Below are positions 24,435-35,235 of a DNA stretch of 64,000 bases, piece after piece. The translations under genes and the position numbers were made by a program. The notes under the pieces were generated by a model. It was not told the origin of the DNA and did no database searches. It saw only the letters and a program-made list of their open reading frames with translations. Position 1 is the stretch's first letter. Each line of letters begins with the position of its first letter. Source of the DNA: Cannabis sativa (lineage: Eukaryota > Streptophyta > Magnoliopsida > Rosales > Cannabaceae); contig NC_083606.1 of the NCBI RefSeq assembly GCF_029168945.1, forward strand, positions 15,154,041 through 15,218,040, read 5' to 3'.

Positions 24435-25944
24435 CTACATGAAGGAGGAGAGCACTAGGGCAAACATGGCTGCAGATAAAGCTCCGAGGGGTGCGAATGA
24501 AGGCGAGGAATTGGCGGGTGTAGAAGTGGTGGGGGTAGTAGGAGAAGAAGTAGTGGTACCATTAGTCGGTGATCCAGGAGTTGTAGGAGTAGCAGGTGTA
24601 GTTGGTGTGGTAGTTGAGGTATCTACGTCGACCTTAAGCTTCTGGCCACTTCGGCAATGAGTTCCAACAGTGCAGAGGAAGTAGTGGTCACCAGTGGTGT
24701 TGAGAGTGAACTCGAATGGGCTTGTGCTGCTTAGTACTCTGGCTGCAGCTGTGTTGCAATTATCGTAATCGGCTTCTGTTGATACTTGAGCCACGTTGTG
24801 TACTCCACTCCAATTGAAAGCTGAATCAAAATTTAATGAAATTCCCCATTATTAATATAACAAGAATTCAAGTAATTTTTCGTTCCTTTTTTTCTTCCAT
24901 TCAGAATTATGGAATTCCATATCAAAACTAATTAGCAAGTAACATGTTGTTATATATGACACAATTTTATACTATTTATTTTACGTCGCGAATAGTGTCG
25001 GTCAGTTGAGGACAAAACATTTATATAAGAGATTCAATGTGTAATATATTTATTAATTACACATTATCATAAAGCTCATAGCTAGGTACTTTCCCTTTCA
25101 AAACCAAAAAAATGAAGAAAAGAAAGAAAGCTAATAGCTACTTTATCGTGTGATTAATTATAAACAAAACACACTCACTAAATAATGGAGATCAATAATT
25201 GATTTCTTTTTCATTATTTTAGTACTTACTAGAAAACCTTTTACTATGTATGGATTTTGAGCACTACCACTCAGATGTATCGCTATCACTTTGCAATTTA
25301 TTATCTAGTTTTCTTAAATTATTAAATAAAAACAAACTGTAGTGATGCACTGCTAAGTAATTTTTAATATTATTATTAATTAAAATATGTAAATTTGGAT
25401 GTTAGACTTAAATACTGAACCGCATAGTATTCTTATTTAGTAAAGAAGTAATTACTGCATATTTTCTTCAGGGTAGTTTAGTAATTCACTATATATTTTG
25501 TGATTAATTCTTCTTTTTCCTTACAAATAATCAATCAGATTGAATTAAGAAAAAAAAAAGAACTACATAACAATATACCTTGATCTCTCTCTAGTAACAA
25601 TTAACTGACACAATTAGTGAATCAGCTTACAAAGTCAATCACGATGAACATATTGTAAGCAACAGAAGTTACTATATATATTTATGAAGGAAGTAATTAA
25701 AACTATAATAATTAAAGTAAAAGAAGAAATAAAGAAACAATTACTCACCTAATTTGTCTCCAATCCTGAAGGTTTTATTATCCTCCCAAGTGTCGGTGTA
25801 AAATTCAGGGCTTGAAGGAATGGTCCAACCTGTAGTGTCTCCAACCGTATGTGTCACCGCCGCTGTACTATCTGTAAAGATGACCACCGTAAGGGCGAAA
25901 CAGCAGATCAAACCCACTAAACCTCTTGCCATTATGAAAATCAA
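24435..25944 (-). CDS. Phytocyanin (stellacyanin-like blue copper protein), two exons
   Basis: Exon 1 is 25944-25749 and exon 2 is 24820-24435. The intron has a GTGAGT donor and a GATTCAG acceptor, and joining gives 193 codons with an Ala codon split across the junction. The product has a hydrophobic signal peptide (about residues 5-29), a plastocyanin-like domain (about 30-132), a Ser/Thr/Pro-rich arabinogalactan-type linker (about 133-170) and a hydrophobic tail that fits a GPI anchor signal. Copper ligands can be assigned as His73, Cys115, His120 and Gln125; the usual disulfide pair is Cys87-Cys121. Gln at the axial position, instead of Met, is the stellacyanin type. The protein probably sits at the outer face of the plasma membrane and takes part in electron transfer or cell-wall processes; its exact role is not known from sequence. 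Met1 or Met5 could be the start. The gene looks intact. Confidence 0.92.
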
Positions 25945-26094
25945 CTGTGTTCAAAGGTCGTCCCTTCCCACCTCTTTTTCTCTCAAACTATTATTTTGGC
26001 CAAGTAGAGGAGAAGCAAGAAGAAGAAGAGAGCTTGAGAACTTTATTAATTAGCACTCGGTGGGTTTTATTATGTTTTGGAACTTGTTCTATCC

Positions 26095-26105
26095 TTTATA
26101 TAATA
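26095..26105 (-). promoter_or_regulatory. Putative TATA box of the phytocyanin gene
   Basis: On the minus strand TATTATATAAAGG lies about 150 bp before the start codon at 25944, a plausible distance for a TATA box with a 5' untranslated region of about 120 bases. Confidence 0.5.
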
Positions 26106-26159
26106 ATTAGACACAAGAGAAGAGAGCACCACAAAATGATACACGTGTTGTGAAAAGAG

Positions 26160-26560
26160 AAAAAGTAGTATACTATATGTATTAATTATTTTAAATTATA
26201 CGTTTTTGAGTTATAATATTGTCCACAATCTTTTTCAAACATTATCTATATGTAGAGACGAGAAGAGAGGTTGATCATCTTCATCGGCCACCGACTGATT
26301 AATATGATGGAATAAGTTCAAAAGTTTCGGCCTTTATTATTATTGATTACTTGGTCGTATGACCTATAATTATCATATTAGCTAGACTGCTAGAGACCTT
26401 AGGCTGCCACTGTTTTTCCAGGATAGTTCTTTTATCCTTCCTTATTATTAAGACTTCTATTATTTTGACTTTTCAATGGTTGAAAATTCATTAACGTGTG
26501 GGGTTTATATAAATTTCAATGAAATATGTATCCTATTTGTTTTTTTTTTTTTTTTTTTTT
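26160..26560. other. Intergenic spacer upstream of the phytocyanin gene
   Basis: AT-rich sequence ending in a T run at 26539-26560. No reading frame with a known domain and no terminal repeats are seen. Confidence 0.35.
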
Positions 26561-26564
26561 GAAA

Positions 26565-26850
26565 AATGTTAAAAGGATACTGTGTAGTATTTTTTTTTTT
26601 TTTTTTTTTATTTATAGCTATCATAGAATTTAATATAATAATTTTTAAAAAGTATCGCTAGTCAATTACAATGCGATATATCGAGAAAGTGTTAGGTACC
26701 ACTAGTGCCTAATAGTAATGTTCTTTTTAGAGCATTGCCATTAGGCACCAGCGGTGCCTAGCACTTTTGCGACATATCGCGTTGCGATTAGCTAGCGATA
26801 CTCCCTAAAAGCTATTATAGATACTTAGTTGGACTAATAGCAATATTAAC
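26565..26850. mobile_element. Two MITE copies in inverted orientation
   Basis: One copy (about 26600-26722) ends GTGTTAGGTACCACTAGTGC, and a second (about 26733-26850) begins with its near complement (GCCATTAGGCACCAGCGGTG). Together they form a large imperfect palindrome centred near 26727, with arms of about 75 bp or more. A third copy at 47535-47712 shows the element alone and confirms its terminal inverted repeat (CACC(A)GTGGTGCCTAG). There is no coding capacity. Confidence 0.7.
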
Positions 26851-26879
26851 GCATAGGAGGATAGGATAACCCATCTCTC

Positions 26880-26910
<31 letters not shown>

Positions 26911-27209
26911 TATCTATCCACACTAAATTAATAATGTGTATTGGCCTGACCCATACAATTGTCGCGTGGCTAACTTTCTCATGTGCTATTCTATTTTGGT
27001 GTGCTATTGAATAGAAACAAACTTTACTCTTCCCAACATTTCTACTCCTATTATTAAAATTGGCATGCATGTATATATGTTTAATTTTTTGTTCTAGAGA
27101 AAAAATTCTTTAAAGTACTCTACTTTATATATTGACCGTCTTCTTTGAATTTATGGTAGCTGAAGAATGGTGTTGTGTGTGGGGGCTTGTTTTTCTATTA
27201 TTTATATTA

Positions 27210-27240
27210 CTAGGGAATTATTCCGCGCTTCGCGCACTAT
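27210..27240 (-). mobile_element. Candidate Helitron 3' end
   Basis: On the minus strand a small GC-rich hairpin (GTGCGCGAAGCGCGG) is followed about 10 bases later by CTAG and a host T, which is the classic Helitron 3' terminus. If correct, the element extends rightwards into the 27.2-30 kb region; its 5' end was not found. Confidence 0.45.
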
Positions 27241-27315
27241 AACCCAACATTTGTAATCTTTTTATTGAGAAAATTTGTATTTTTATGATTTTTTTTTTGC
27301 CAAAATTTATAAAAG

Positions 27316-27590
27316 GCTAATTAGTAATTTCCCCGGCGAACTTTGACATGTACTAAATTATGCCCCCTGAACTTTTTTGGCTGTTAAAAATTCTCCCTGA
27401 ACTATTAAGATTGTTAAATTTAAGGATTTTTGTCTAATTTAGTAAAAAAATTCTAACATGGATGAAAGTTCAGGGGGCATGATTTAGTACATATCAAAAT
27501 TTGAGGGGCATAATTTGGTAGATATCAAAGTCTGGGAGCATGTTTTAGTACTGAAACAGTAAAATTAAATGAAATTAGACAAAAGTAAAG
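27316..27590. repeat. Fold-back repeat related to the 23.7-kb MITE
   Basis: The left arm (GAACTTTGACATGTACTAAATTATGCCCCCTGAACTTT) begins near 27341, and the right arm carries its complement (AAAGTTCAGGGGGCATGATTTAGTACATATCAAAATTTG in part, near 27465-27510). The same words occur at 23690-23900. It is non-coding; the outer ends are less clear than in the first copy. Confidence 0.6.
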
Positions 27591-27599
27591 AGTATGAAA

Positions 27600-28990
27600 A
27601 ATAATTTTCTGGAAGAAGCTAAAACAAAAAATATGAGGAAAACAGTTTAGGGTAATCAATTATACCTTATACTATATTTTTATTATAAAAAAGAAATCTA
27701 ATAAAATAACTTTTTTGAAAAAAAAAACAGAGTATTTATTTAAAATACTATTTAGATTTATTTTTTCAGCAAAAAAAAAAAAAACTAAAAACAATTTGAC
27801 TGCTACTTGTAAAAAAAATTCATTTTGTTTTGTAGATCATTGGAATGTCTTTTTCACAAATATTGTGAATGTAGGTAGATAAGAGGATTAATTTTTTTTA
27901 ACAGATTATGTGGATGTAAAACTTGTAAATTATAACAATGAAAAAGGAAGTTATGATCAATAAGACTAATTATTTCCATAATAAAATGTTAATTTGTCTT
28001 ACAGTTTTGCTAGTTGATTAACTAAATTGTTCTTCAAGTTTTGTGGGTTAGCATTTAGCTAGAACTTTCAAAATACCCAATGATTATAAATCAAGTATCT
28101 GTTTATTTTTCTTTCTTTTTTTTTTTTTTTTTGTAATTTTCTATTAATTTATTTATAGGACAATCAAACATATAGATATTTATATAAATATATATAGTAA
28201 AAAAATAGATGATAAACACATATAAATTCAAAAATACTATACATGGCAATTAATATTTTCATAGAAATTGAACATTAATTATAAATATATACAAATATCT
28301 ATATACCAATGATTTTTTTAAAGCACATTCACAATCAATATGGCAAAAATAAATATTTGAATCATTCAAATTTTATTTATTAACCATTAATTATTTTTTA
28401 CATGCCACGACATTTATTCATTTGTTTAAGGCTCTTCATAGTAAACTTATTTTCTATTAATTATTATATAAATTTATTATTTAGTAAACAAAAACACTTG
28501 ATTTTTGCTTAACAGAATAATCAATACAAAAATCTATCCAATAAGATTGTTCTTATTTAAATTTATGTTACAAATTAGAAGATTAAATAAAAAAATGTAA
28601 TAGTGATATATTTTACTAAAAAAATCATAATTAAAAAACCTTATATGAAAATTTGAGAAAAGATTGAACAATATAAATAAAAAAACAACCTAAGAGACTA
28701 CCCAAATTCTAATTAATTATATAGCTTATAGAATTTTTTATTTATTGAAATAAGTTCATTATGTGATCATAAATTTCATATTATCCAACAAATTAACACC
28801 ACTTACAACTCAAATGGCTTAGGTAGAGTTAGAAATAATGGTACAATGATTTATATGAAAGCGAAATGGCTATAATTTTAAAGATATGTGTAGATATAAT
28901 TAAAATATAATAGACTTGGTTTAAAGAAAATCATACATATACATAATGAAGACTACCAGCACCATGAGAATCTGGTCTAAACTTGGTCAT
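27600..28990. other. AT-rich spacer
   Basis: Very AT-rich sequence with many A and T runs and no reading frame that suggests a protein. It may be the interior of a Helitron-like element. Confidence 0.35.
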
Positions 28991-28998
28991 ATTATGGG

Positions 28999-29123
28999 CT
29001 ACCTAACTTGAAAAATTCTTTGAAAATCTTTCATAGTTTCTTCAAGCATAAAATCTTTGAAAGGATAATGATCCATGTATATTGTCAGAGTTCGCAATAC
29101 CGTTCCGTTGTAGTACTCCCTTC
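28999..29123 (-). pseudogene. Orphan last-exon-like fragment, unknown gene
   Basis: On the minus strand, a TTTTCTGACAG acceptor-like sequence precedes an open stretch of about 41 codons (beginning EGSTTTERYC in one frame or GREYYNGTVLRT in another) that ends in TAG. The GREYYNGTVLRTLTIYMDHY frame has a codon pattern unlike the surrounding AT-rich DNA, with few low-complexity residues. No family is recognised and no upstream exon was found. It could be a gene fragment captured by a Helitron or a chance open frame. Confidence 0.3.
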
Positions 29124-29274
29124 CTGTCAGAAAATATAGAACACACAATAAAAGAAAAAAAAAACAATTGCTAAGGATAAAGATTATAAAGCTATATATA
29201 AATTCATTACAACAAAACATACACACAAAAAGACTGGTTGCCTCTTGCCCGCAAATATGTAATATAGAGAATAT

Positions 29275-29312
29275 ATGTATATATATATATAATTATATAT
29301 ATATATATAAGC
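29275..29312. repeat. AT microsatellite
   Basis: Imperfect run of TA dinucleotides interrupted by AATT. Confidence 0.85.
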
Positions 29313-29319
29313 AAGAAAA

Positions 29320-30447
29320 AGTAAAACTGTTAGTTGTGGACTTGAGAGAGAATGGTATGTGACAAATACTTGTTTCAATATTATATATTTATATAGACAT
29401 GACATGAGTACATTGTATAAAAATGTTGAAAAAATGCTATTATTATATAAGACAATAAGTGTGAAATAAATACACAATACTACAAATAGTTATTACATTT
29501 ACCGTATGTTAAGGTTAGAATTTCATAGGTCATCTAATTAACAAAAGGAAAGTTATCAGTTTTTTATTTTTTACTGAATTATTTTTTAATAATGAGTGGT
29601 CTTTTCAAACTACCAATGTAATATTATGATGCTTCTTCTTCTTTTATCTTTTAATTAATTATTCATACATAAATGTTATTAATTAATTAGAAAGTAGGGA
29701 TGAAAAAATGAAAAGCTTTATTAAATAAAAATACTAATTAAAAATCAAATAAAATCTAAAAATTTGAGAAAACAAATACCAATAAGCAAAACTCATATAG
29801 AAGATGCTACATCATCTCCTTCGTATTCTCATCTCATTTATATAAGTATATAGATAGATAAATATAGATATATTGATATATTGATTTGTAAAATGATTTA
29901 TATTAATGCATATATTGGTATAGGTATAAAATAAAACATGAAACACTAAAAAAAAAAGAGTAAAAATAGATTAAAAAATATATATAATATCGCCTATTTC
30001 TTTTGATTTTTTTTTTTATTTTTGTTCCGTGTGTATTTTTTCATGGATATATATATATGAGTACATTTTTTTGGATTAAATATGACAAAAAATATTTAGT
30101 TTGTAAAAGATATAGTATATCACCTAAAATTATTTTAATTGTTGGAAGAATATATTTTGAAGAAAAAATACTCTCAATTTATAATGCAATATTTTTTTTT
30201 TGTATATATTGATATTTATAATAGATTAGTAGTTAGATATAGTTATAAGTTACTCCATCATTCATTATTAGTAATAGTAATTAGTAATAATAATAGATAA
30301 TAGATGTGTTGTTAATGTGGATGTATTATATATAGATTTTTAGCTTAAAAAATAATTAAAAAAATTAAACAAATGACAAAATTTGACAAAATTAAGAATA
30401 GGAGAGAAAATTCATATAGAATGCCACTTAAACTTGTTGATGCTTTC

Positions 30448-30450
<3 letters not shown>
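29320..30450. other. AT-rich spacer
   Basis: No gene, RNA gene or terminal repeat pair is recognised here. The short open frames are AT-rich chance frames. Confidence 0.35.

Positions 30451-30486
<36 letters not shown>
30451..30486. repeat. AT microsatellite
   Basis: An uninterrupted TA dinucleotide run of about 34 bases. Confidence 0.9.
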
Positions 30487-30487
<1 letters not shown>

Positions 30488-30557
30488 ATTTTTCTTGCAA
30501 GTTTCCCTTGAACGTTCGTATAATTAATATAGATATTTATGGTGTGTTTTTAACTTA

Positions 30558-31472
30558 CACTACTATAAAAATGGTTATTTTTTTCCGATATTTTTAAACC
30601 GTCGTTTAAATTATTCTTATCAGTTTCTATAATCGTCGCAAACGAGTAAAATAGACGATGGTTAAAAACTATTGCTAATGTGGACTTCCTGACGGTTTAA
30701 AACCGTCGCCTATATCCTATTATAGGCGACGATTTTAAACAATCGGGAATGTAAAAAAAAAAGAGAAAAAAATACAGATTTTTCTACCATTAACAACAAA
30801 CTTTAAAACAGTTAAGTTTATACAATAACAAAATAAATATATATAATAAATAAATAAATGCATTTATACCGAGCTCGGAGAGAGAAAAAGAGAGAGAATG
30901 AGACGGACGAGAGGTGGTAGTGGTCCGACGTATGAGACGGAGATGAGAGGGACACCGACGAGAGGTGAGGGAGACCGACGAGAGGAGGGGTGGGTGGAGA
31001 TCAATGGACGAGAGAGACGAGAAGAAAGGGAGATCGAGAGAGGAAGGATGGCGATGGTGCGGAGACCTGAGTGGGGTTTTGCAGAGTAAAGATTTTTCGT
31101 CTTAGGGTGTGGGAAATGGAGAAGCAAAACGTGAGAAGAAATAGGTGGACATGTGGGAAATAGAAAAGAGGTAGGTGGGCACATGGGAAATATGGCGAGA
31201 AGTGGGTGACAATTTTTGAATGGGCCCTTATACCCGACGGTTTAAAACCGTCGCCTATACTATACCCGACGGTTTTAAATCGTTGGGTATAAGGGCCCAA
31301 TAAATTCACGAATTTCAATTAAAATCGCCACCTATTCCAGATTTGTTGTTATAAACCTTCGGAAATACTAATTTTTTTCCGACAATTTTAAATAATTACT
31401 TAATTTTTTTAGCGACGGTCTTTAAAAAAAACGTTTTTAAGACCGTCGCGAATTCTGACTTTTGTAGTAGTG
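30558..31472. mobile_element. Non-autonomous CACTA (En/Spm) element
   Basis: The ends are CACTACTATAAAAATGG and its inverted partner CTTTTGTAGTAGTG, with the 3-bp target duplication TTA on both sides (30555-30557 and 31473-31475), as expected for CACTA transposons. Subterminal regions are filled with copies of ACCGTCG/CGACGGT, some as hairpins (GACGGTTTAAAACCGTC near 30691 and 31227). No transposase is encoded. The centre (30870-31080) is a GAGA-rich, GC-richer segment that may be captured sequence. Confidence 0.9.
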
Positions 31473-31689
31473 TTAATTAAGTTTGTTTTTATTTACAATC
31501 TCTTTCCTTCTGTCATTATTTTTTCATAACGCTCGTATATATTTATTGAGTCCTAGTGTGTTAATTAAGAATGTGAAACTAAATCAATGTAATAAAGAAA
31601 AATACAACCAAACATTAATGGTGATAATTAATTTGGTGATTTGGACATCCATAAATAATATTTCATAACAATATATATATTTTGGTGAC

Positions 31690-32892
31690 TACTCAATGGT
31701 TACATTTTTATTGTAACCATGATGGTTACATTTTTTTTACCTGTAATAGCAACTTACCAATAGGTTAAATTCATTTCTAAAATTAAATTAATCATAATTA
31801 CTAATTTTCTTAAAATAATTAATTTTAATTTAAATATTTAATAAGAGCCTTTTTAGCAATTAACATTTATAAATAATTTTATTTTTATATGTGAGTCTCT
31901 ATTATAATATTTTTAACATTTAAACCATTTACCTATAATATTTACAATAAAATTCTTTTTTTTTTTTTTTACAAAATTTAGACTTCTACCCCTTCTAAAA
32001 TAATTTTTTGAATACTTAATTAATTTTTTTAAAAATTACATCTAATTATTATTTTGCAACAACCTCTTGACCCATCTTCTTTCTTTATAAAAATATTTAT
32101 AAATTAGAGTTTCAGTTTGTGCTGACCTAATTAACATTATGTAAATTTTTCACTGCGATACAATCTCCTATATCTATGCCACAAACCCATTTCTCTATTC
32201 AACCAATTACAGTTAGAGTTTTCCTTGATTTTTTAATAATTTGCTTGCTATTTTTCTACTGTTATGCTTATTTGCGAAAAATAAGCAACAATTTCAATTA
32301 ATTGGTAATCTACTTTGATAATTTTTTTTTACAATATTTAGATTGATGAAGATGATTTCAACAAGGAGCGAAAATAGTTAACAATCATTCATTTTATAGT
32401 TGTTATTATATTTTTTTTACTTAATTTTTTCATTTTTTAAAAGAAAACAAAAGACTAAATAACTTGAACTAATCTTGGACTGACACACTAATTTGGCACT
32501 TAAAAGTATTAAAAAAATAAGATTGAGCATAAAATTATCTTTAATTAGAGGTCATTCATACTATTTTTCATTAATTAAGGTTATGTGTGATAACTATAAA
32601 TTATAAGGAGTTTTGTTGCAATTATTTCAATTATTTAAGTTAAAAAAATAATTGCTAAAAGATCTCTACTTGTTAACAAATTCCATAAAATTAATTAATA
32701 ATTATTAGTAATGTAATTTTAAATAAAATAAATTTTAATTAAGTTTTTATAAGGAAATAAAGTATCAAGTTACAAGTTATTTATTATTTATTTTTCTTTT
32801 AATTTTTAAATTAATCACAACCATTCAACAATGATCTAATGGTTAAAAATATGTAATTATGCTGATTACATATTTGATGTAACCATTGAAAC
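31690..32892. mobile_element. Candidate TIR element of about 1.2 kb
   Basis: The left end TCAATGGTTACAT and the right end ATGTAACCATTGA are inverted repeats, with looser similarity further in. The interior is AT-rich with no coding frame. Target duplications are not clear, so the superfamily is undetermined. Confidence 0.5.
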
Positions 32893-33045
32893 CTCCTCCA
32901 TATATATATTTATGTATACTTTTCTAATAAATATCCACCTTCTAAAACTCAAGCTTTCAAAAGATGAAAATTAAGATTACCAACAAAGTTTTTATGGCTT
33001 ATTAATTTTTTATATGAATAATGTGAGCATAAAATTTAAACAGCC

Positions 33046-33074
33046 GCACGCGTGAAGCGTGAGCTAACTTCTAG
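33046..33074 (+). mobile_element. Candidate Helitron 3' end
   Basis: GCACGCGTGAAGCGTGAGC forms a five-base stem (CACGC/GCGTG) and is followed by AACTTCTAG. The next base is C rather than the usual T, which lowers confidence. The 5' end is not identified. Confidence 0.35.
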
Positions 33075-33118
33075 CATTATAAAATAGCACTCGCCTTTAA
33101 TCTTAATCCCCATACAGC

Positions 33119-33123
33119 GGTGA
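33119..33123. repeat. Target site duplication GGTGA, left copy
   Basis: GGTGA occurs directly before the left LTR and again at 42501-42505 directly after the right LTR. Confidence 0.95.
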
Positions 33124-35235
33124 TGTAACGCCCTTACTTATATAAATTAAGATGCCATAAATAAACTGGCGTTAAGATACTAATGTTGCCTTTATTAAAA
33201 AAAAAACAATTTTCAAAACATGGGTACCCAGTTGAAAATAAAGTATTTCCACTTAGGGAAAAGTAGTAGAAAATTTAAACGACAACATCCTCGATAAGTT
33301 TAATAAATTAAAAAAAAAAAACTTTCAGCGGAAGATGGCCAAGACCACACGCAGTTACATGATCACACGAGATACACCCCATGCTACCCAGACTCAACTT
33401 GTCACCGAAAGCTTACAGGCTTACTTATCTGCACATAGGGGGTAAATAAGGGGTGAGCTGCAAAGCCCAGTAAGGAAAAACAAAATACCATGTACCAGCA
33501 TTCACACATCATAGCACAAACATATACATCAAACATACAACAAACTAATCATAAGTATAGATAGAGGCAGCCACACAAATACTGAAATACGACACACTCA
33601 CACTCCAGCTTCCATACAAATCTGGAGTGTCTTACGTTCTTAACCAGAACGCAGTACCAATAACCAGTGCACCCTTACGTACACTGCCTCACTTACCACA
33701 TCACCATACATGTGTGGTTTCCAACCACTTCCAAGTACCTGGAACATGATTAAACAGCCATATACAATCCATCGACAAAACACTAATATTTCACCGAAAC
33801 TATCACATTTCACAGTTTCAATACAATTTATTCAAGCAGTCATACTAGATACTCAAACCATATAAAAAGCAAGTATAAAGTATAATTATTTTTCCTTACC
33901 TCAACTCCGCTGTAATTAACTCCTACGATACCTTCTAGGCCCTATAACAATTAGTGAAACCCTTAGTCCACCGATAAACTCAATATATTTATTACTCTTA
34001 CTGTACAGAAACTTTAGCCTAGAATTTGACTTATAAAACGTTTGAATTAGAAGTCCTACTGTTCACAAAGTTTTAAGTTAATTGAAAGACCTTTCTAACG
34101 GTATAAAGATCATCAAAATCGGAGCTATAACCTAGGAGTTATGCATGTTTTCTCAAAACAGTTTCTTTAAAATCCTGGATCACACCGATTTCTGAATACA
34201 GCCTAAAAATAAAAGTTTTAAAAATAGTTACACCCCGATATAGACAATACTTTCTTCATAAAAAATGTAGCTATGTTTTTACGCTTTAAAACGAGATAAA
34301 GATCTTTTAAAATTGATCAAAAATGAGAGAGATTTTGAATTTTTACTGAAGACACTTTTTCTAAAACAAAACTTAAAACGAAATGCCATAACCGAGTAAA
34401 GATCCTAACTTTTGACTGGTAAGAACTCCGAACTAGGGAAAGGTTTCTTCAAAGAAAATATGGATTATTGAATAATCTTTCTAACAGTACAAGAATCGCT
34501 GTAAAATAATAGATATCGAGAGAGATATCACACTTTTACTAAGGCAATATCGGAAAGAAATTTTAAAAAGCTGTAAATCGACAGTCAGTGTAAAACATGA
34601 ATTTTTTTGACATCGAAATACTCAGAATTAGGAAAGAGTTTCTTCATAAAAAATATAGATCATTAAATTATCTTTAAAACGGTACCTAGATCACTGAAAA
34701 CGGACCTATGGGGAGAGAGGTATAATAGTTTTATGAAAGTCTATTTTTCTGAAAACGAAAATAAAAACAACTACGAATTTTACCTGAAGATTTCGAAGAC
34801 ACGGAACGATGATCGGTTGATTGCTAATCCCGAAGCTCTTAAGATTAAAACAATTGATTTGGTTCAATAGAGAGGATAAAAAAAATTGAGAGATGGTGAG
34901 AATAAAGGAATACGATACTATCTGGCTGCTAGGGTTCTAGAGTATATACGTATATAACATATCGTATAATAGGTTTAAATTTGAAAATAAAAATCTAACT
35001 AATCAGATAAAATTATGCTGATTTAAATTTAAATTTTAAATTTTAAACTAACTAACTAATCTAATGCTTCACTATTTATTTATCTCACTATTTAATATAT
35101 GTATCATTTTTTTTTTCCCAGTCACACACGCACAACAACAACAACAACAATAATAATAATAATAATAACAACAATATAATTGTATCACACTTAATATACC
35201 AAATACCAATATATGTATATAAACTGGATATTACA
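33124..35235 (-). repeat. 3' LTR of the chromovirus
   Basis: It begins TGTAACGCCC and ends GGATATTACA on +. It contains a short AAC/AAT trinucleotide run (35131-35172) that has the same copy number as in the other LTR. Confidence 0.95.

Noticed and set aside
24352..24660. Open frame on + with Gly/Val-rich repeat protein
   Set aside because: It is the antisense of phytocyanin exon 2; the repeats mirror the Thr/Pro-rich tail on the minus strand.
30864..31318. Ser/Pro-rich minus-strand frames of about 105 codons
   Set aside because: They lie in the GA-rich core of the CACTA element and reflect composition only.
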